Part shown: piece by piece, positions 11,478 to 25,336 of the stretch
Position numbering within the stretch: position 1 is the first letter of the stretch
Layout of the letters: each line of letters starts with the position of its first letter
NCBI GenBank assembly: GCA_004154925.1
Contig: QJNS01000114.1
Coordinates: 62,001 to 126,000 of the forward strand
Direction of reading: 5' to 3'
Length of the DNA: 64,000 nucleotides
Source: Monosporascus cannonballus
Taxonomy: Eukaryota > Ascomycota > Sordariomycetes > Xylariales
Made by a program: the position numbers and the translations under genes
The notes under the pieces: generated by a model
Databases searched by the model: none
What the model saw: only the letters and a program-made list of their open reading frames with translations
Told to the model about the DNA's origin: nothing

Positions 11478-14400
11478 GACAATAAACCAACAACTTGGCC
11501 TGCTATAGAGCGGGTAGCAAACACGGCCTCTGCTGTGGCATTGACCCCAGTCAATTCAGAACTCCATACGAGGGGAGGGATATGCCTCTCGACTAGGGCG
11601 ATTACGTTTGTTCTTCGAGAACCAGAACGGGGGTTGTGAGAGACGGTCTCACTGTGGTTAGCCGGTTCTTATCTCCTGCAGGTATCCCCGATTTATGTTG
11701 AGTGTGGTACGACCCTTCTGCCAATCAATACCTTCCAGCCCCAACACCAGGCGGATAGCAGCAGCAACAATAAGGACGAATTGTACGTCTGTCTTCAAGA
11801 AAACCAGCCGGTCGGTCAAGTATGCAATGTGTTGCTACTCAGGCGGACAGCAATTGTACCCTATCGGACCACAAGACGAGTTGGAATTGGGGGTATCCGA
11901 TACAAGGGAGAGCAAGAATCAACTCAGAGGCAAGTCCTGCTTGCCGAGAGTACCGTAGACGTAGGTTGGTAATTGGGTGGCGGTCCGACGAACTTAATGA
12001 TGGTATAAAGTGATAGGCGGGCAATAAGGTTTCTTAACGCCCGCGGGTTCGACTAGTTGCAAGTATAGCGCCAGGTGAACTCCCACTAGCCAAGTCGTGA
12101 TCGCCGTCGTGACGCACGGAAAGGGGAAACGGATCCTTCGATCCTTCTCTTTCGCCTTCAAGCCTCCCGGGGTCCTCCCTTGGCCAACGATGGTCTTACA
12201 GGATGACAGCAACCGGCGCGCTACCACATACGCGGATGTGGATAAAGATATAATACCAGACGAATGGAGTCAATGCAACCCGGCTGCCAGCCAGCGGGGG
12301 TCAATAGCGACTATAGTCCGTCGCTCACTCAAAGTTTGATCGCGTCCTTCTCGCTGTTATGGTATTACGGCGGTGCTTTTGTCGTCGTTTCCTGGTCGGC
12401 GTCGTTGACAAGTCAAGCACGGGATTTGCGATGGCGGTAGATGACAGGATAGGCGATATCACCGGAAGTCGGCTTATGTTGGTTGGTAGTTAGCTGGATA
12501 GATAAGACCACTATGCGGGGTTGTAGCGAGAGTAGAGAATTAGACAAAAGGTCGGACTTGAGAGACTGACAAACAGAATAGGTAATTTTGACAAGCTCGA
12601 TGACTGAAGAGGAAGTTTTGGCGGACGGTGATGGTACGGGGTGGGAGCACTGGATAGATGAAAGGGAAAAGTAGAGGGAGTCGGGCGAGGATGAGCAAGC
12701 GCCTAGACCTGCAACCTGGATGTACCATCTGCCGGCGGAAGCACATCGGTTGGGCCTAAACTTATGGGAGAATTACAGGGATTCGCAGGGCGTTGATGGG
12801 TACTGCATGCGACCCCATTTGCTAAGTTACAGTCTGATCTAGCAACTCCAGCGTACATCCCCGGTACATTAGGTACGATTTGTAGGCACTACTATGTTGT
12901 ATGGGGGTGCTAGCGGCGCCTGTATTAGAGTCCTGTATGTACCTATATAACAGTATATATGCGGGCGGCCAAGGGACCCAGCCATCATTCGTTCGCCTGT
13001 ACGTACTTACATACATGTGTATGTATGGAAGAACATAACATCGTATACGCACACATGCTTCCCGCCGGTCGAACCACGTGGAGATATCTGCGCATCAACA
13101 GATCGACTTGGAATTCAGATGCGTTCAGAGATATTCCTTAGCAGACGCCTCGGCTCTAATTATTATGCGCGTATGATGTCTGTTTTGAGACCTGATGGTG
13201 AACTGCGCAACGGTCTTACACCTTAGGTTAAGTGGGTACGAAGTCGAGTTATGTACCTTGTAGTGAGCACAGTATTGGGGGGCTTCCTTATGTGGCAATG
13301 CATTACAAACATAGTATGAGTTGCACGGCATCTTGGCACCCTAGAGGCGCTGCTCACGTTCCGAATGGCCAGTAGCCAGCCGACCGCCCCTCATTAAGAT
13401 AGACTGACATCTAGGATGGAATTAGAAGCCTAGACGTGGCCTTAAAGCCGGAGAGAGGAATTACCCAAATGCATGAGAAGCATTCTCTCTGAGAGCGTTC
13501 GGAGTGTGTTCCGTCGTTTCAGTTTTTGGCTCTTTTTCATATCTTCTTAGCATGTCTTGTCACACAACGAACGGGCCTTCCTAGGTCGGGACAGATGCTC
13601 CTGCGAAAAGGCCCATCGCAAGCGGCAAAGGGGGCCGCGACGCTAGAAGAGCGCTAGAAGAGGGAGAACATGGTTCAGCCAGCCAATGATATGGACGGAG
13701 CTAGGGTGCGTGTAGGAGAAGATTTGCATTCTTCTGCGCTACATCAGGTATAGTCAGCACTGCCCAGCTGCCAAGGACGAGGAGCTACCGAGGCAATCTA
13801 GAAGAGCGTTGGTGTCCTGGGTGGCGCCCACGCAACAACCCATGAACCAAATGTTGCCAAGGATACCTGGCTTTCCTGACAGGTCCAATCACTAGGCAAT
13901 CATTGCTTTTACAAGGGACCCCACAGTGACCAGGGGCTGTGTCGTCCACCACCACCACCACCCACCATCACAACGTTGATGTCAACTTCTTATGCCATAG
14001 ACTTGAGGTCACCAGAAGACCGCGAAGGGTCATCAATGACGAGAAAGCAAGCACGACAAGCCATGCACGGGTATGGGCACGATGCTATGGTCGCCACCAT
14101 ATGTCGTCGATTACCTACTATGTACGGAGTGAGACTATCGCACAAAAACCACAAAGCCTCCCAGGCCATGCCAACTTAACAAGGCGCGCTTAATAAGATA
14201 GTAAGAACTTACTTCATAACTCATCAATAAGAAGTAACAGAAAGCGGTCAATGGGCTCAGTGAGAGGTAAAGCCACTGTAAGTTTATAATAAATCACGGA
14301 GGATAGACAATTGCCGTTGTGGTCGCTGATCACTTGCCGATCACCTGTTTGAGCATCTCCACTACTTGTGCGCAATAACGTCGGACACCCGACGAGAAAA

Positions 14401-17400
14401 TTAACTTAGTATTCGATGCCATTCCGTGATTGCGCGTCACATCATCCCAGGAACGGGACGCACTCCACTAGCGGCACTAGAACCACCATGGGTATGTTCA
14501 AGCGTTCAGTCACTTCAAAATAGATTTGTTGATCTCATTCCAACGGTCGATAAGGAGACGTTATCATTACACGAGCAGCCCGCAATGCATTCGATTTACC
14601 GTTGCAGCAACACGTCTGCGTGGTCCGACGGCTAAAAGTGAGTGAGTGGCACGCTGCTGTACGTGGTACGAGTGGTGACTGGCTCAAGCGGGTATTGCCC
14701 TGTCGCTTTCGCACGCAACGCTTGTTTGAACCACGAACCACCCGGACATACCATAGCCAAGCTTTCTCGGCAGACGATATGGGTCAGTTGCCATAGCCTC
14801 AGTCAGTACATATCTCTTGATGGCATTTTTCAGCCCCATGTGCGAATTACTAGGTCAGAGGTACTACCTAGATCTGCCAAGAACTACATGTACTGGATAC
14901 TGCGAACCCCAAGTATGTTTCCGAGATGATCGATCCTCCCTTGTCCTCTGTACACCCACATAAGGGTACACGATTCTGAAGGAATCTAAATCACCCACCA
15001 GAACGTAGATCCCATGTTGTTGTTTGGGAGACGCCAACGGTTAACTAACGGATCGCTGCAACCGATCCGTCATGTGGCAAGTCATTTGAATTCAAAATCC
15101 GTCGCCTCCAGCTGCTCCAGACTTCAGAGCGCCGTACGAGGGAAGAATGAAACAACTAATAAGCTGTAACACCGGATTTCCGAAAAGATCCTTCATTCCA
15201 CACTATGGACGACACTGATCATCGCACGATATCAAGCCACCAACATAATACTTCGAAATAGATGGCGATTATTATTCGAATGGCGGGCGGAACACAACAT
15301 GCAGCTTATTGCCATTGCAAGACTTGTTCGCTTGTGGGCGTCGTGTGACCGTGTGTGCTTTTCTAGAAACATTCCCTCATCACGTGTAACATATTAATCA
15401 AGAGCTGCATGGAGGAACTCTTAACGGTAAACCTATGAGCGTTCGGCGCTATGGCCTTCGGCTGTTTCGCTGAGCTGAATGCGGGGAATTGACGACGCTC
15501 CGGTTAGCCCGGAGAGGGAGCCTGGAGACGCATTGGGTAGTCCTCGCCAACTGTTACGATCTCACGTCTCGTCTCTAAGATGTCCGCCTGCCGGATCATC
15601 AACCGATATCCTCAAATGAGACGGTTAACCCAAAGACCGGCATATAGAGCTCTAGATCTCAACCCAGAAGACTAGGTGACAGGCATCCAACATAATTGAT
15701 AACTCGGGTGGCATTCCACACGCTTACATGTCAATAACCATGCAGCATAAATCGCCTTTCCTAGCCTCCTACTAAGAGCAAATACTTTTGGCCGAGCTAC
15801 TGTTAGTGAGACGCCCCAACGCTGACGCCAGTCTCGTGGTGCACAGGGCTCCAGAGATCACAACTCCACTGCGGGGCTCCAAGGCTTATTGTGGACCATC
15901 CAGATCTGGCAAAACCGAGGAAAATTTCTAGAATCTTTCCGGAAGGACGCCTAGCTCGGCGGTCCCGGGAGACCCTGGCAAAAATTAACGCCTTATGTGA
16001 GCTAGAACCCAGCCCCACGCATGATTGATCTCAGCTGATGTTCTACAAATCCGAAATTCACCCCCCTTGTCGTCAATGAGACTGGCTGGATTAGGCAACT
16101 TGGCAGCTCCCATCTCATTCCTCGTCCAGTGTCATACTATATACTAGTATTGGCACGATGCGCTTCGCTAAGAGATTTGCCTGCTCCGCTCCCAGTCACT
16201 TGATGACGCCCTGTTTGCCCGACGATCATGCTAGGCGAAACCGCTCGATCTTCTCTAAGCATGGCGGCAAACACGCTTCCATGGCAACTCCACTACTCTT
16301 ATTAATCAGGATCACGTCGTTCGAAAATGAGGATAATATCTCATAGCGCGGTAAAGATAGAGCACCAAGCTCAGGTAGCCCGCTCTGGCACTGAACAGTG
16401 AGTTGTTCCCATAACAAGCGGAAAACGCCACACGATCATCCGTCTATTCTTCAAACCGACGGGAATCTCGCATGATTGTGGCGGCCTATATTAGTCGTAC
16501 GGACTAATAATCGCCTAGTAACGATTAGACCATCTGCTGAATGCTCGACATCTGCGTTAACTGCGAGGATGACCCAAATATAATCAAGGATGTAGACCTC
16601 ACGTTGGAAAACCTTAAAAGTCTTTCCTATCATGCAGTGTTACTAATACCACCCTACAGATTACGTAAATACACTTACTATGTACAAACGCTGGCGGCCG
16701 GATGTGCCGAGCATAATGAGCAGTGAATCGATAGTTTGCCAGAAAGAAGTCTCTATAGCCCCCCTGCCCTCAGCTCACGAGTACCAACGATTCCAACCAC
16801 ATTCAGTTGCGATTACGGAACGTTCCGAAATTCCAGAGAACTTCTCTATGGGTTCTTAACTCTACCACATTCCAATCCCATATAACTCACTAGAAGCACG
16901 TAGGCAACCGCCTCACCGCTTTCAGTGGCGCGTCGTCAGGCTCAGAAGGCTGGGAGAACAAGTCCTCAAGGGCACACGGTGAACCAACGAGCTCGCAGCG
17001 CCATGTAGAGCTGATTGAACGCCTCCCAAAAGTTCTGTGGCGCTACCGCGACATGCAGGCAATCGGAGCCGGGCATCAGCATCTAATGTGTACTACGTGA
17101 GTCTACATACGAGCTTGTGTGTGTTAACACAACGCCAGGGAGAGCCCGGCCGTGGTGTTGGGAATGCAAAACCTCCAGGGATAGTAAGATACAATGCCAG
17201 CCATGGCCAGTCGCGGTTGGCATTGGCTGCTTACAAATCGACAAGGCTCTCTACGAGTCAAGAGTGATCCCAATAGCCTCTCCAGATGCAACGCCACATT
17301 GGCCAACTGCATCGGCAACCGGGGCGGGCTGGGTCTCTCGGGGTCACCTGGATCGATTCGGGCTTTTCTTTGCTTCCAACATATGTACCTATGTAAACCA

Positions 17401-20400
17401 TATGTTTTGCGGACTTTAGCGAGTTGTTAGTAACAGTTCGCCTGATTCCATCATCGCCGCTTCTTCAAAGAAGAATGATTCAAGCGCGTGATCAGATGGA
17501 TTCGTCTTGAACCATCACGCAAGGAACCAACTTGCAGACTCCACTAGAGACTCAGCTAGTGGATCGACTACGTTCTGCCGCCTCTAGGACTTCGACTCCC
17601 TCCTCCCCAAGCATTCTAGAACGTCTGCCTTACTCTACGTAATGAGAAACTGCCAACCCATATCAGCCCATATCTACCCAGCGCGTGCCCCCTTGCCGTC
17701 GCTAACCATCGGTCAGAGAGAAAATTTGTCCTCGATCCTAGTTGGTATGGTGGTTCCGCGCCTTACCGCGCGACCATTATGAGCCGTCACAATGAATCCA
17801 CATTCGGAGCGCTTGACCTCCCGAAAGCGCGAGAAGCACACTTCATAGCTTCCCTAATAGGTAAGACGTACGACTAAAGACGTGTGTTTCTGCCGGCTTG
17901 GCTGACCGAAACGCGTAAAGCGTCTGATCTCAAGCCCCGTTATGGATCCCGATTGGGCTCCATCGAAGGGGCCCAGCGGCCTCGAAGCCTTCTGCCAGCA
18001 AGCTTAGAGCCTCACCGGCGCGTTCCCAATGAATCATGCACCATTCTGCATATCAGATCATGAATCAATTACATGCTAGCAAACGCCCTCTCTGAATTTC
18101 GGCATTCTCCAGTATCTTCATCGTAGGCATGTGGGAAATGTCTGCCTGCAATGAGCCTGAGGAATGTACGAATTTCACAGGCAACTATCCGGATGGGCAG
18201 GTATGCAAGCCCAGAGACACAGATTCTAGTCACGTGAGAGACTCTCGGTCGGTTCCTCCCATAGGGCCCAACTGTCATGGTTGACGGGCCTTCTCTCTTC
18301 GTATGGAGGAGTCAAAGCCTTTGCAGAATAGTCCCTTCTTGACGTGGCAGGTACGTCGTGAAACAGAGTGGCGCTTAAGATATACAGCACCAATCACATC
18401 AGAGTTAAAATGACATTAATAAGGACGACTATATATATCGTGGCCCACAGTGCGCTACGGAACCGTCGCCGGCCGGAAAGGAGCCGCTTACGAAACCGGG
18501 TGCCCTTGGCGGCGAGTTTGAGTCGACCACGTTGCATCGACTTCTTTTACGGGGTCCCAGATTCGTCACGCTTTCTGTGGCCGGCCCGGAAAGCATGCTG
18601 GCTATCTGGAATGATGGGGCTCTCGCTTTGGCTTCAGCGAGTTGAAGATTGACATGACATGCGAGGAGACTTGCCCGTACTCTACCCAGTCCCCGAGGCG
18701 AGGAAATATGGAAATACAGTCGCAACCCCTTGGGGACTTATTTAGCATGGATAGGGTTCCATTCCTCGTTCAATATTCGCTCTGATGCATGATGCCAATC
18801 GCGGAGGAGTTACCAATGGTTGACGACTTTCGGGCTCATCCGAGATATATACCGCTACCAGTACCGCGATTTACATTAGCCGGTCGACAATCAAAGTTCA
18901 CCCACTGGGCATCAAGTCTCGAAGCCATGGCAAATTCTGATTCCTGAGAACTATGCTGATGTAGTTGGGCCATGCATGAGACCTCTCAGTGCCAGGTGCA
19001 ACCTGGATATTTAGAAGAATACAAACACGGATCCCGTAAGATTAAACGAGTCGATGCCTCCTTCCGCGCGAGAAAAGGCGCTCCTTGTGGCGGCAACGTT
19101 CGCCGATGCCGCCACCGGCACATCTAACCGATGTCCAGGAGAGAACCCGGGACGTAAAGTAAAAGCAATGCTTGGTAGATGCTAAAGCGGCGGTAATGCC
19201 GCGCTGCTCGTGTCTGCGTGCATACATATGTAAGAGGGCAGGTTGAATACAACTGTCAGGGGGTTTAGACGTACGCATCTTAGCGAAACACATTAAGAGC
19301 CAGAGGATCCCACGACGACTAGGGATGTTATTCGGTGCACTGTGTGTTCTTATATTTATAGACCCATATTTTAAATGAATAAGCTGTACTGAAAAGGCAG
19401 TAGTACGTATTGATGCATCGATGTCCCCAGAACGTTATGACCCTATGGTTGGACTCGAACTTCTATCATTTCACGCCGAAGGGGAATTCTCTCAATCTCA
19501 TTTAAGATGAATATAGAAGTAAAAGAGTAACATATTAGTCACTGCGAAGTAGATAATTGAATCTCAGCCGTGGTAGCCATCATTAGTTACCGTGTTAGTG
19601 ATCGATTCTTGAGATGCTAGAAATCCACTGGGCATCCACGTTTGATTTGTTCGGGCCAGCGCTTGTAGACTTTACTTCTGAGTTCAAGTGTAATAGAATG
19701 AATTGTCATAAAGTATTAGATTACTTCTTTCCTAGTAATACGTCAATGGATCGGCGTGCGTAAGTGACAGATCGAGCTTGATGGCAGCCCCTCTGTCAGA
19801 TTACACCCGCAGCCATTAGCTAGGGAGAGTCGCTTCAGGCCCGAAACAGTTGCAGAGATCCAGACTTCATCATGTGAGAGCTCCTGGATCGAGGAACTCT
19901 GTGCAGTAGTTGTAGCGTCAGTGATCCTCCGGACGCTCCCCAGCGGACTCGGGTCGGTCGAGATAGCGTTGGGTGGTGTCCTCAGATGCGAGGGAACACT
20001 GTTGTTATAGGACCTCTGACAGAGTGAACTCGGAATACCTCCGAAGCTGGATCTCGGAGAACGACTGTAGATGCTGTGCCATCAGAAAAACGTATGACAC
20101 ATGTCGTATCTCCATGCGTCGAACGCTGTTCGTGAGTGGTAAACTCTCCCCCGCCAGACGCCACGCTGCCAGTTAACCCTAAGCTGGTGGCTTTCGACAA
20201 ATGCGATATCTTTAGAGAAGGAGGGAATTGCGGAATTTCTATAGCGCCGAGGAATATGTGATGCTGACCGACCGTAACCATGAACGTAGGTTAAAGGGGT
20301 TGCCATGACCTCGGCGTTCGGCTCCGAGTGACGGCTATTATTAGAAGGGGATCATGGTAGAAGGACAGCTTCGAAAGATGGGTCTCACGGAGGGTAACGT

Positions 20401-23036
20401 GCATACGTGTCTTTGATTTGGAATTATAGAGCTGCCTTTAGAGCATGTTCCCAGGCCGGGCGATGACGACCTAGCCTTAGTCCCCGTGAGGGGGCTTGAT
20501 ATATCTACGGAATGTACCCTTCCAGAGAAGATAGAGCGAGAGAGGTAGCTTTTATGGAGATAGAGTAACTTATTATAATGACGTCACATGTTCTGCAGGT
20601 CTATATTCCAGGAACTAGATGCTGTGATTTTAAGCTGTACAGTCTTGCATAGTGAGTCTTCACACCTCGCCGCCCACTCACCTTTTGCAGCCTCATTGTG
20701 AACCCTACACGGCGAATTTTGACCTAATTGCCACATTAACCACTCCTCTACGGGGAAAGGATTGCTCTCATACCGTCTTGGGTTGTCCGAGGATGTGGTA
20801 GTCCATCTTACCACCCAGAACGACGTTGCTCGCCTGCGGCAGACTATCACAGCGCGTGCGTTAATGCGAAGATGAAGAGAATAGTATTAGATATCCGGTG
20901 GGGTTGGTAGAAATCGGTTTCCTGACGCAGTCTCGCGAGAGTTAAATTAGGGCGTTGGTGATCCAGGAGGCCGGAGAGTGACTTGTTCAGCTTGTAACGC
21001 TGTCGCGATCAAGATCACCCGCGATTACGCGCATCATTTACACCTAGGAGCAGTATTTCGATGCCTAGAAAAGTAACACAACTCAGACTACCATTGCTAA
21101 CAGTAATTTAGCAAGCAGACATGAAGACTGAGCGTAGGCGAAGTAATATGAGAAGCTAGGCCTTCCGTTGACTCCTCCAGCCGTGGACGCCAGGTCTAGC
21201 ATCAGAATCGCTCTCATCGAGCGGCTTTATGGTGGCATATCTTGCCACTAGTGTTAAGCCTTTGGTTTTATACTTGTGTTACACATATTGTTCAGACTTG
21301 CTACCCCTCTGAGCCGCTGGAAGAACCTAATCTAACCGACCCCGTATTGGATGGCTTTGATGTCCTGCTGTCGACATAGAAGCGCAATCATACGTAATTG
21401 AGTAGTATCGGCCACGAGTGGGTTATCACTAATATTCTCTAGGCACCCGTGGATACCCGGGATGCGCATTTCCAGGCTCTATTAGGAAAGATTGCGACTC
21501 TATCTCCGCCTCGGACAACCAGGGGCGCTCAGGATGTGTACTCGCCTGCTCTCCGCTTTCCATAGCACTGGCAGACCACATCATTGCATAACTTCCCAGC
21601 AGTTTTTACGAGTCATAAATAATCTTGTCGGTTTAGAGTCGACTTATGTGGCCTGCCTTACTATGCATAATACAGATAGCCTTCTGCCTTCAGATCCCCG
21701 GAAAGCTGTTGAAACTTGGCTAGTTATCCAGCATCTACAATCCGCTGTCAAGAGATTGTTTCTAACTTAGATACTAATTTAACCTAGATATTCTATCTCA
21801 CAGTATTGAATATTTGATCGCCAATATTTGATCGCCAAGATGAATTACACCGAAGCGACGATATCGAGAGTCTTTCCTCGCCACGTCTCTACCATGCAAG
21901 CGAGCAATTGGTAATGTCAACTCTTGCGAAACTTACCATTCTTACCAACCCTGAACCTGTTCCAGCATATATTGCCCATTACAGCCTAAATAAGCCTCGT
22001 AAGTAGGTGATAATCGTCTCCACGACCCTATCCCCCTATACAACCGAGGTCGGATACTCGAGCTGACTTTGGCTACGGGAAGGCTTGGCAACCAGTCCCC
22101 GTGGGGGGAAGCTTTCCTGACGGGCAATCGAAGCTAGAACCTCTCCACCTGTTCCTACGTAATGTGACGCCTCATGCCGACAGAGGATTCGTAACCAGAC
22201 TGACGACCTCCCCCGCTGGGAGAGTCATCGGCCGTGCTAGCCCCTGGCCGGTGTTGTCCAATCAAGCTCAAAGCCACATCGGGGGCCACATGCCATATCT
22301 GGTCGCTAACTTATATGGGTTCGCAAAGGCGTCGACGTTGCGGGGTAGAATAATGCCTTGACAAGCAACCGTGGCACGCAAGCATGTTATTCGTGGATCA
22401 GCGAACCCTTCCTCAGTCAAGCCCACTCTTCTGCGTCTGCGCCTCAACCATGCAGCACTCTGGACGCCGACGATGGCTTGACGAGTATACCGCAGGGTAG
22501 TCCTACATCTACGCATTCTGTAAGGGTTACATACTTTTCGTAAGGATCAGAGGAGTGACATATGCAAGCTCTGTCATATCTGCTAGCTTTTTGGTCCAGT
22601 GCTGACGAAGCCTCCGCAGCTGTAGCAGAATTCTGAAGGCTTTCTGAGCCAGTTTGATGATAACAATAATCGCTGTAAGGTCCGCATTGTTTAGATAAAC
22701 TCATTAGGTTAATCTGTTAGTGATAGGAAACGGGGGTACACTACCCGGGTATCTAGACTTCTAGATCATGATTTCGTGGTGCCTATCGCATGAAACCACA
22801 ACCTCATTCCTCTGATCCCAACCACTAAATCGCGTTGCACACCAAATTGTGGCCACACATCTATGGCACTCTAGTAGTTGGCAGCGCGAAACTGTGTTTC
22901 AATTGACTAGACTTGGATTTGCTAAAGCTCACGTCCCTATCTGCGGTAAGACGTCGAGACTGTTTCCGGTGCGCGCGAAACTCGCTTGGCGATAAGTTCC
23001 AGTTGAGGTTCCAGGACCGTCTTAACGGCTAAAACC
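11478..23036. other. Gene-poor interval, 11.5 kb
   Basis: No reading frame longer than about 100 codons and no protein motif, tRNA or transposon signature could be supported on either strand. Base composition is near balanced, unlike the AT-rich block at the start of the window, so this is not simply more RIP-mutated DNA. ctag tetramers and stop codons are frequent in all frames. A 14-bp tandem duplication lies at 21809-21836. It may be an old decayed region, a long regulatory or noncoding-RNA interval, or a dispensable segment. Confidence 0.55.
21809..21836. repeat. 14-bp tandem duplication
   Basis: The unit aatatttgatcgcc occurs twice, directly adjacent and without mismatches. It is probably a slippage or end-joining product. 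No associated gene. Confidence 0.6.
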
Positions 23037-25336
23037 ATGTCATACTCTGGCAAGCTATGCTCGGTAGCCGACAACTCGGATGGCGAGGATCTCGCAGATC
23101 AGCTCTCACCGACCGACGGCTTCAGGTCCCCGACCTCGTCCCATGCCGTACCGCTCGTGCCCAACGTCATGGTTGAGGACCCCACGATCGGGCAACGGTC
23201 AGAAAGAGATATTGATTCAAAGGCTCGCGAGGCGAGCGAAGAGAGGCGTTTAAGGCTCCCAGCAGAGCGGGAAGATTCCATTGCTGGTTCAGCCCATCGG
23301 CGAGGAGGCGATTACCTGGGCGGAGAGAGCGCTATTAGGCCTTTCGCTCCACCAACAACAGCTCGACATCTTGCTTCGCATGCGTATTCCCAGTCGTCAG
23401 CGCCACGAATACAATTACAAACCGACTCGTCACGGGGCCGTAATCCCTCTGTCTATTTAGAGGCACCACCTGCGTACACCCCTTTTCCAACCTCACCGCT
23501 CTCAGGCAGTGGCCAGCAGGAGCGAGCCAGGAGCTACAGAACTTTCTCACCAAATATGGAGGCACCAGGTATGGAGCGGGAGTGGCTGCTGGCGAGAGAC
23601 CCGGAGAGCATGGCGGATCAGCCCGGCGAGGAGGAGGCAGACATACCTGTTCGGCGTCGGCGAATTAGAAGGCGGCTGCCTACGTGGCTCAACTGGAAGA
23701 TCATGCTGCTTTCCGCATATCTCTTAATCATATCAGCCGGAATTTTAGCCAGCGCCTTCCGTGTTATTGGGAAGGGTGATGTCAGTAACAAATGTTCTGT
23801 TACACGGGGTGGATCCAACCACTAATGGATTCACAGGAGTCACCTGCAACACCAGAGCAACCAATCGAGGAACAACCTCAAGAGCCGGTCACCGGAAACC
23901 CCAATGAACCAGCTTGGGCTCCATTTGGCCCTAAGATGTGCCAAAACGCCGACTTTCTCTCCCGCGGTCACACATTGCCTCTTGTCTTTGATGGGAAGCG
24001 CAATGTCGTGTTCGCGGAAGATGCGGTTGAGTATGGCCCGGGCTACACAGTGCACGTGGCTGGTCACGTCGAGGTTAGACAAGTTGATGAAGGCGGCGGC
24101 CCACGAATCCTCCTGGAGATCGCGTCGAATGATGCGGACCTGCCGATCAACGTGGTTTCCAACGAGGAATATCAGTCCATGCGTGTCGAAGTCCCGCAGA
24201 GCTTCGACTCCAAGACGACTCGAATGCCTTGCGTGGAGATGAGGGCGACCATCTTCGTTCCCTGGGGCGGGAAGATAAACGACTTCACCATAGGTGTAAC
24301 GCACCTCAACATCGTACTGCTCGACAATTTGTCCTTTCACGTGGCAGGAGCTTCCCAAATGTCATCCGTCGCGGGCGATATCATCTCTGCCTCCAGCCAT
24401 GTGCCCTCCTATAAGAATAATGCCGCATGGGCAAAGAAGGATTTCGCATTCGTTCCAGCAAAGGAGTCATATGAACTCGACTCTCGCGTCATCGAGGTCT
24501 CTACCATTAGTGGTAACATCGACGGCAACTGGCCACTCTTCGACATGCTGGGTCTTCACACCAAATCGGGTGATATTCAAGTCAGCATCACGCCGAAGCA
24601 AGCGCTCGAGTCCGACCCCAAGCCCGCGGTCCTCTCGCTGAGCACCATCTCGGGCACGATTCAGGCTGCCGAGCCTATCCACGACGAAGGACAGATTCTT
24701 CTGCGTGATTACCGCGTGGAGACGAAGTCGATGTCCGGAGACCTCCGCGGCGCTCTCGCCTTCGGCGCTGGCGCGCAGCTCAAGAGCATCTCTGGTGACA
24801 TCACCGTCGATCTGCTGCCGGTTATCAGCAGCGCCAATATGGCATCGGAGCAGCCTCTGCAGCTCGAGACGATAACGACGAGTGGTACCACGGCGGTTGG
24901 AATCCGTGAGCCGCTCTGGTTCGGGGACGATGCAAAACCCGCCCCTGGCGAGTCAGGGCGCGAAGACGTGCCGTTCGTCCCCATCAGCAACGACAACCCC
25001 CACGCTGTCATGCCTCCCACGTCACGTACGGGGCCAGCCAGTGTTCGTAGTGCAACGGTGACCAGCACGCGGGCATTCGACGTGTTCCAGTCGAGCCACA
25101 ACTCCACGAGCGGGCATATTAGACTGCGCTACCCGCAGTCCTGGGAGGGTGATCTGTTCGCTGACTCGATGAGCGGGACGCTGAGGGTCAAGGGCAAGGA
25201 TGTCCGGATTGTGAGGTCCTCCAAGGGCTGGCCCCGAAGTCTGCAGGCCCGCAAGGGGCGCGGCGAAAATGCTTCTACGGCGCAAGTCCACTCGATGTCG
25301 GGCAGTCTGGATGCGATCATTGGTGATGAGAATTAG
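23037..25336 (+). CDS. Membrane-anchored DUF4097-like beta-repeat protein
   Basis: Exons 23037-23780 and 23837-25336, about 747 residues. The first exon codes a disordered, charged, Ser/Pro-rich cytosolic part ending in an Arg-rich patch (PVRRRRIRRRLP) and one transmembrane helix (residues about 222-244). The second exon codes a region with at least seven S-G-x-I/L strands (TISGNID, TKSGDIQ, TISGTIQ, SMSGDLR, SISGDIT, STSGHIR, SMSGSLD). This is the hallmark of the DUF4097 right-handed beta-helix family seen in bacterial and fungal surface proteins. The 56-bp intron is phase 0 and uses a weak gtcagt donor, a ctaat branch site and a tcacag acceptor. With Arg on one side of the helix, the beta part probably lies outside the cytosol. 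The role is unknown. Confidence 0.85.

Noticed and set aside
19430..19510. tRNA gene suggested by a B-box-like word (gttcgagtcc on the minus strand)
   Set aside because: The T stem does not pair and no matching A box or acceptor stem lies at the right distance.
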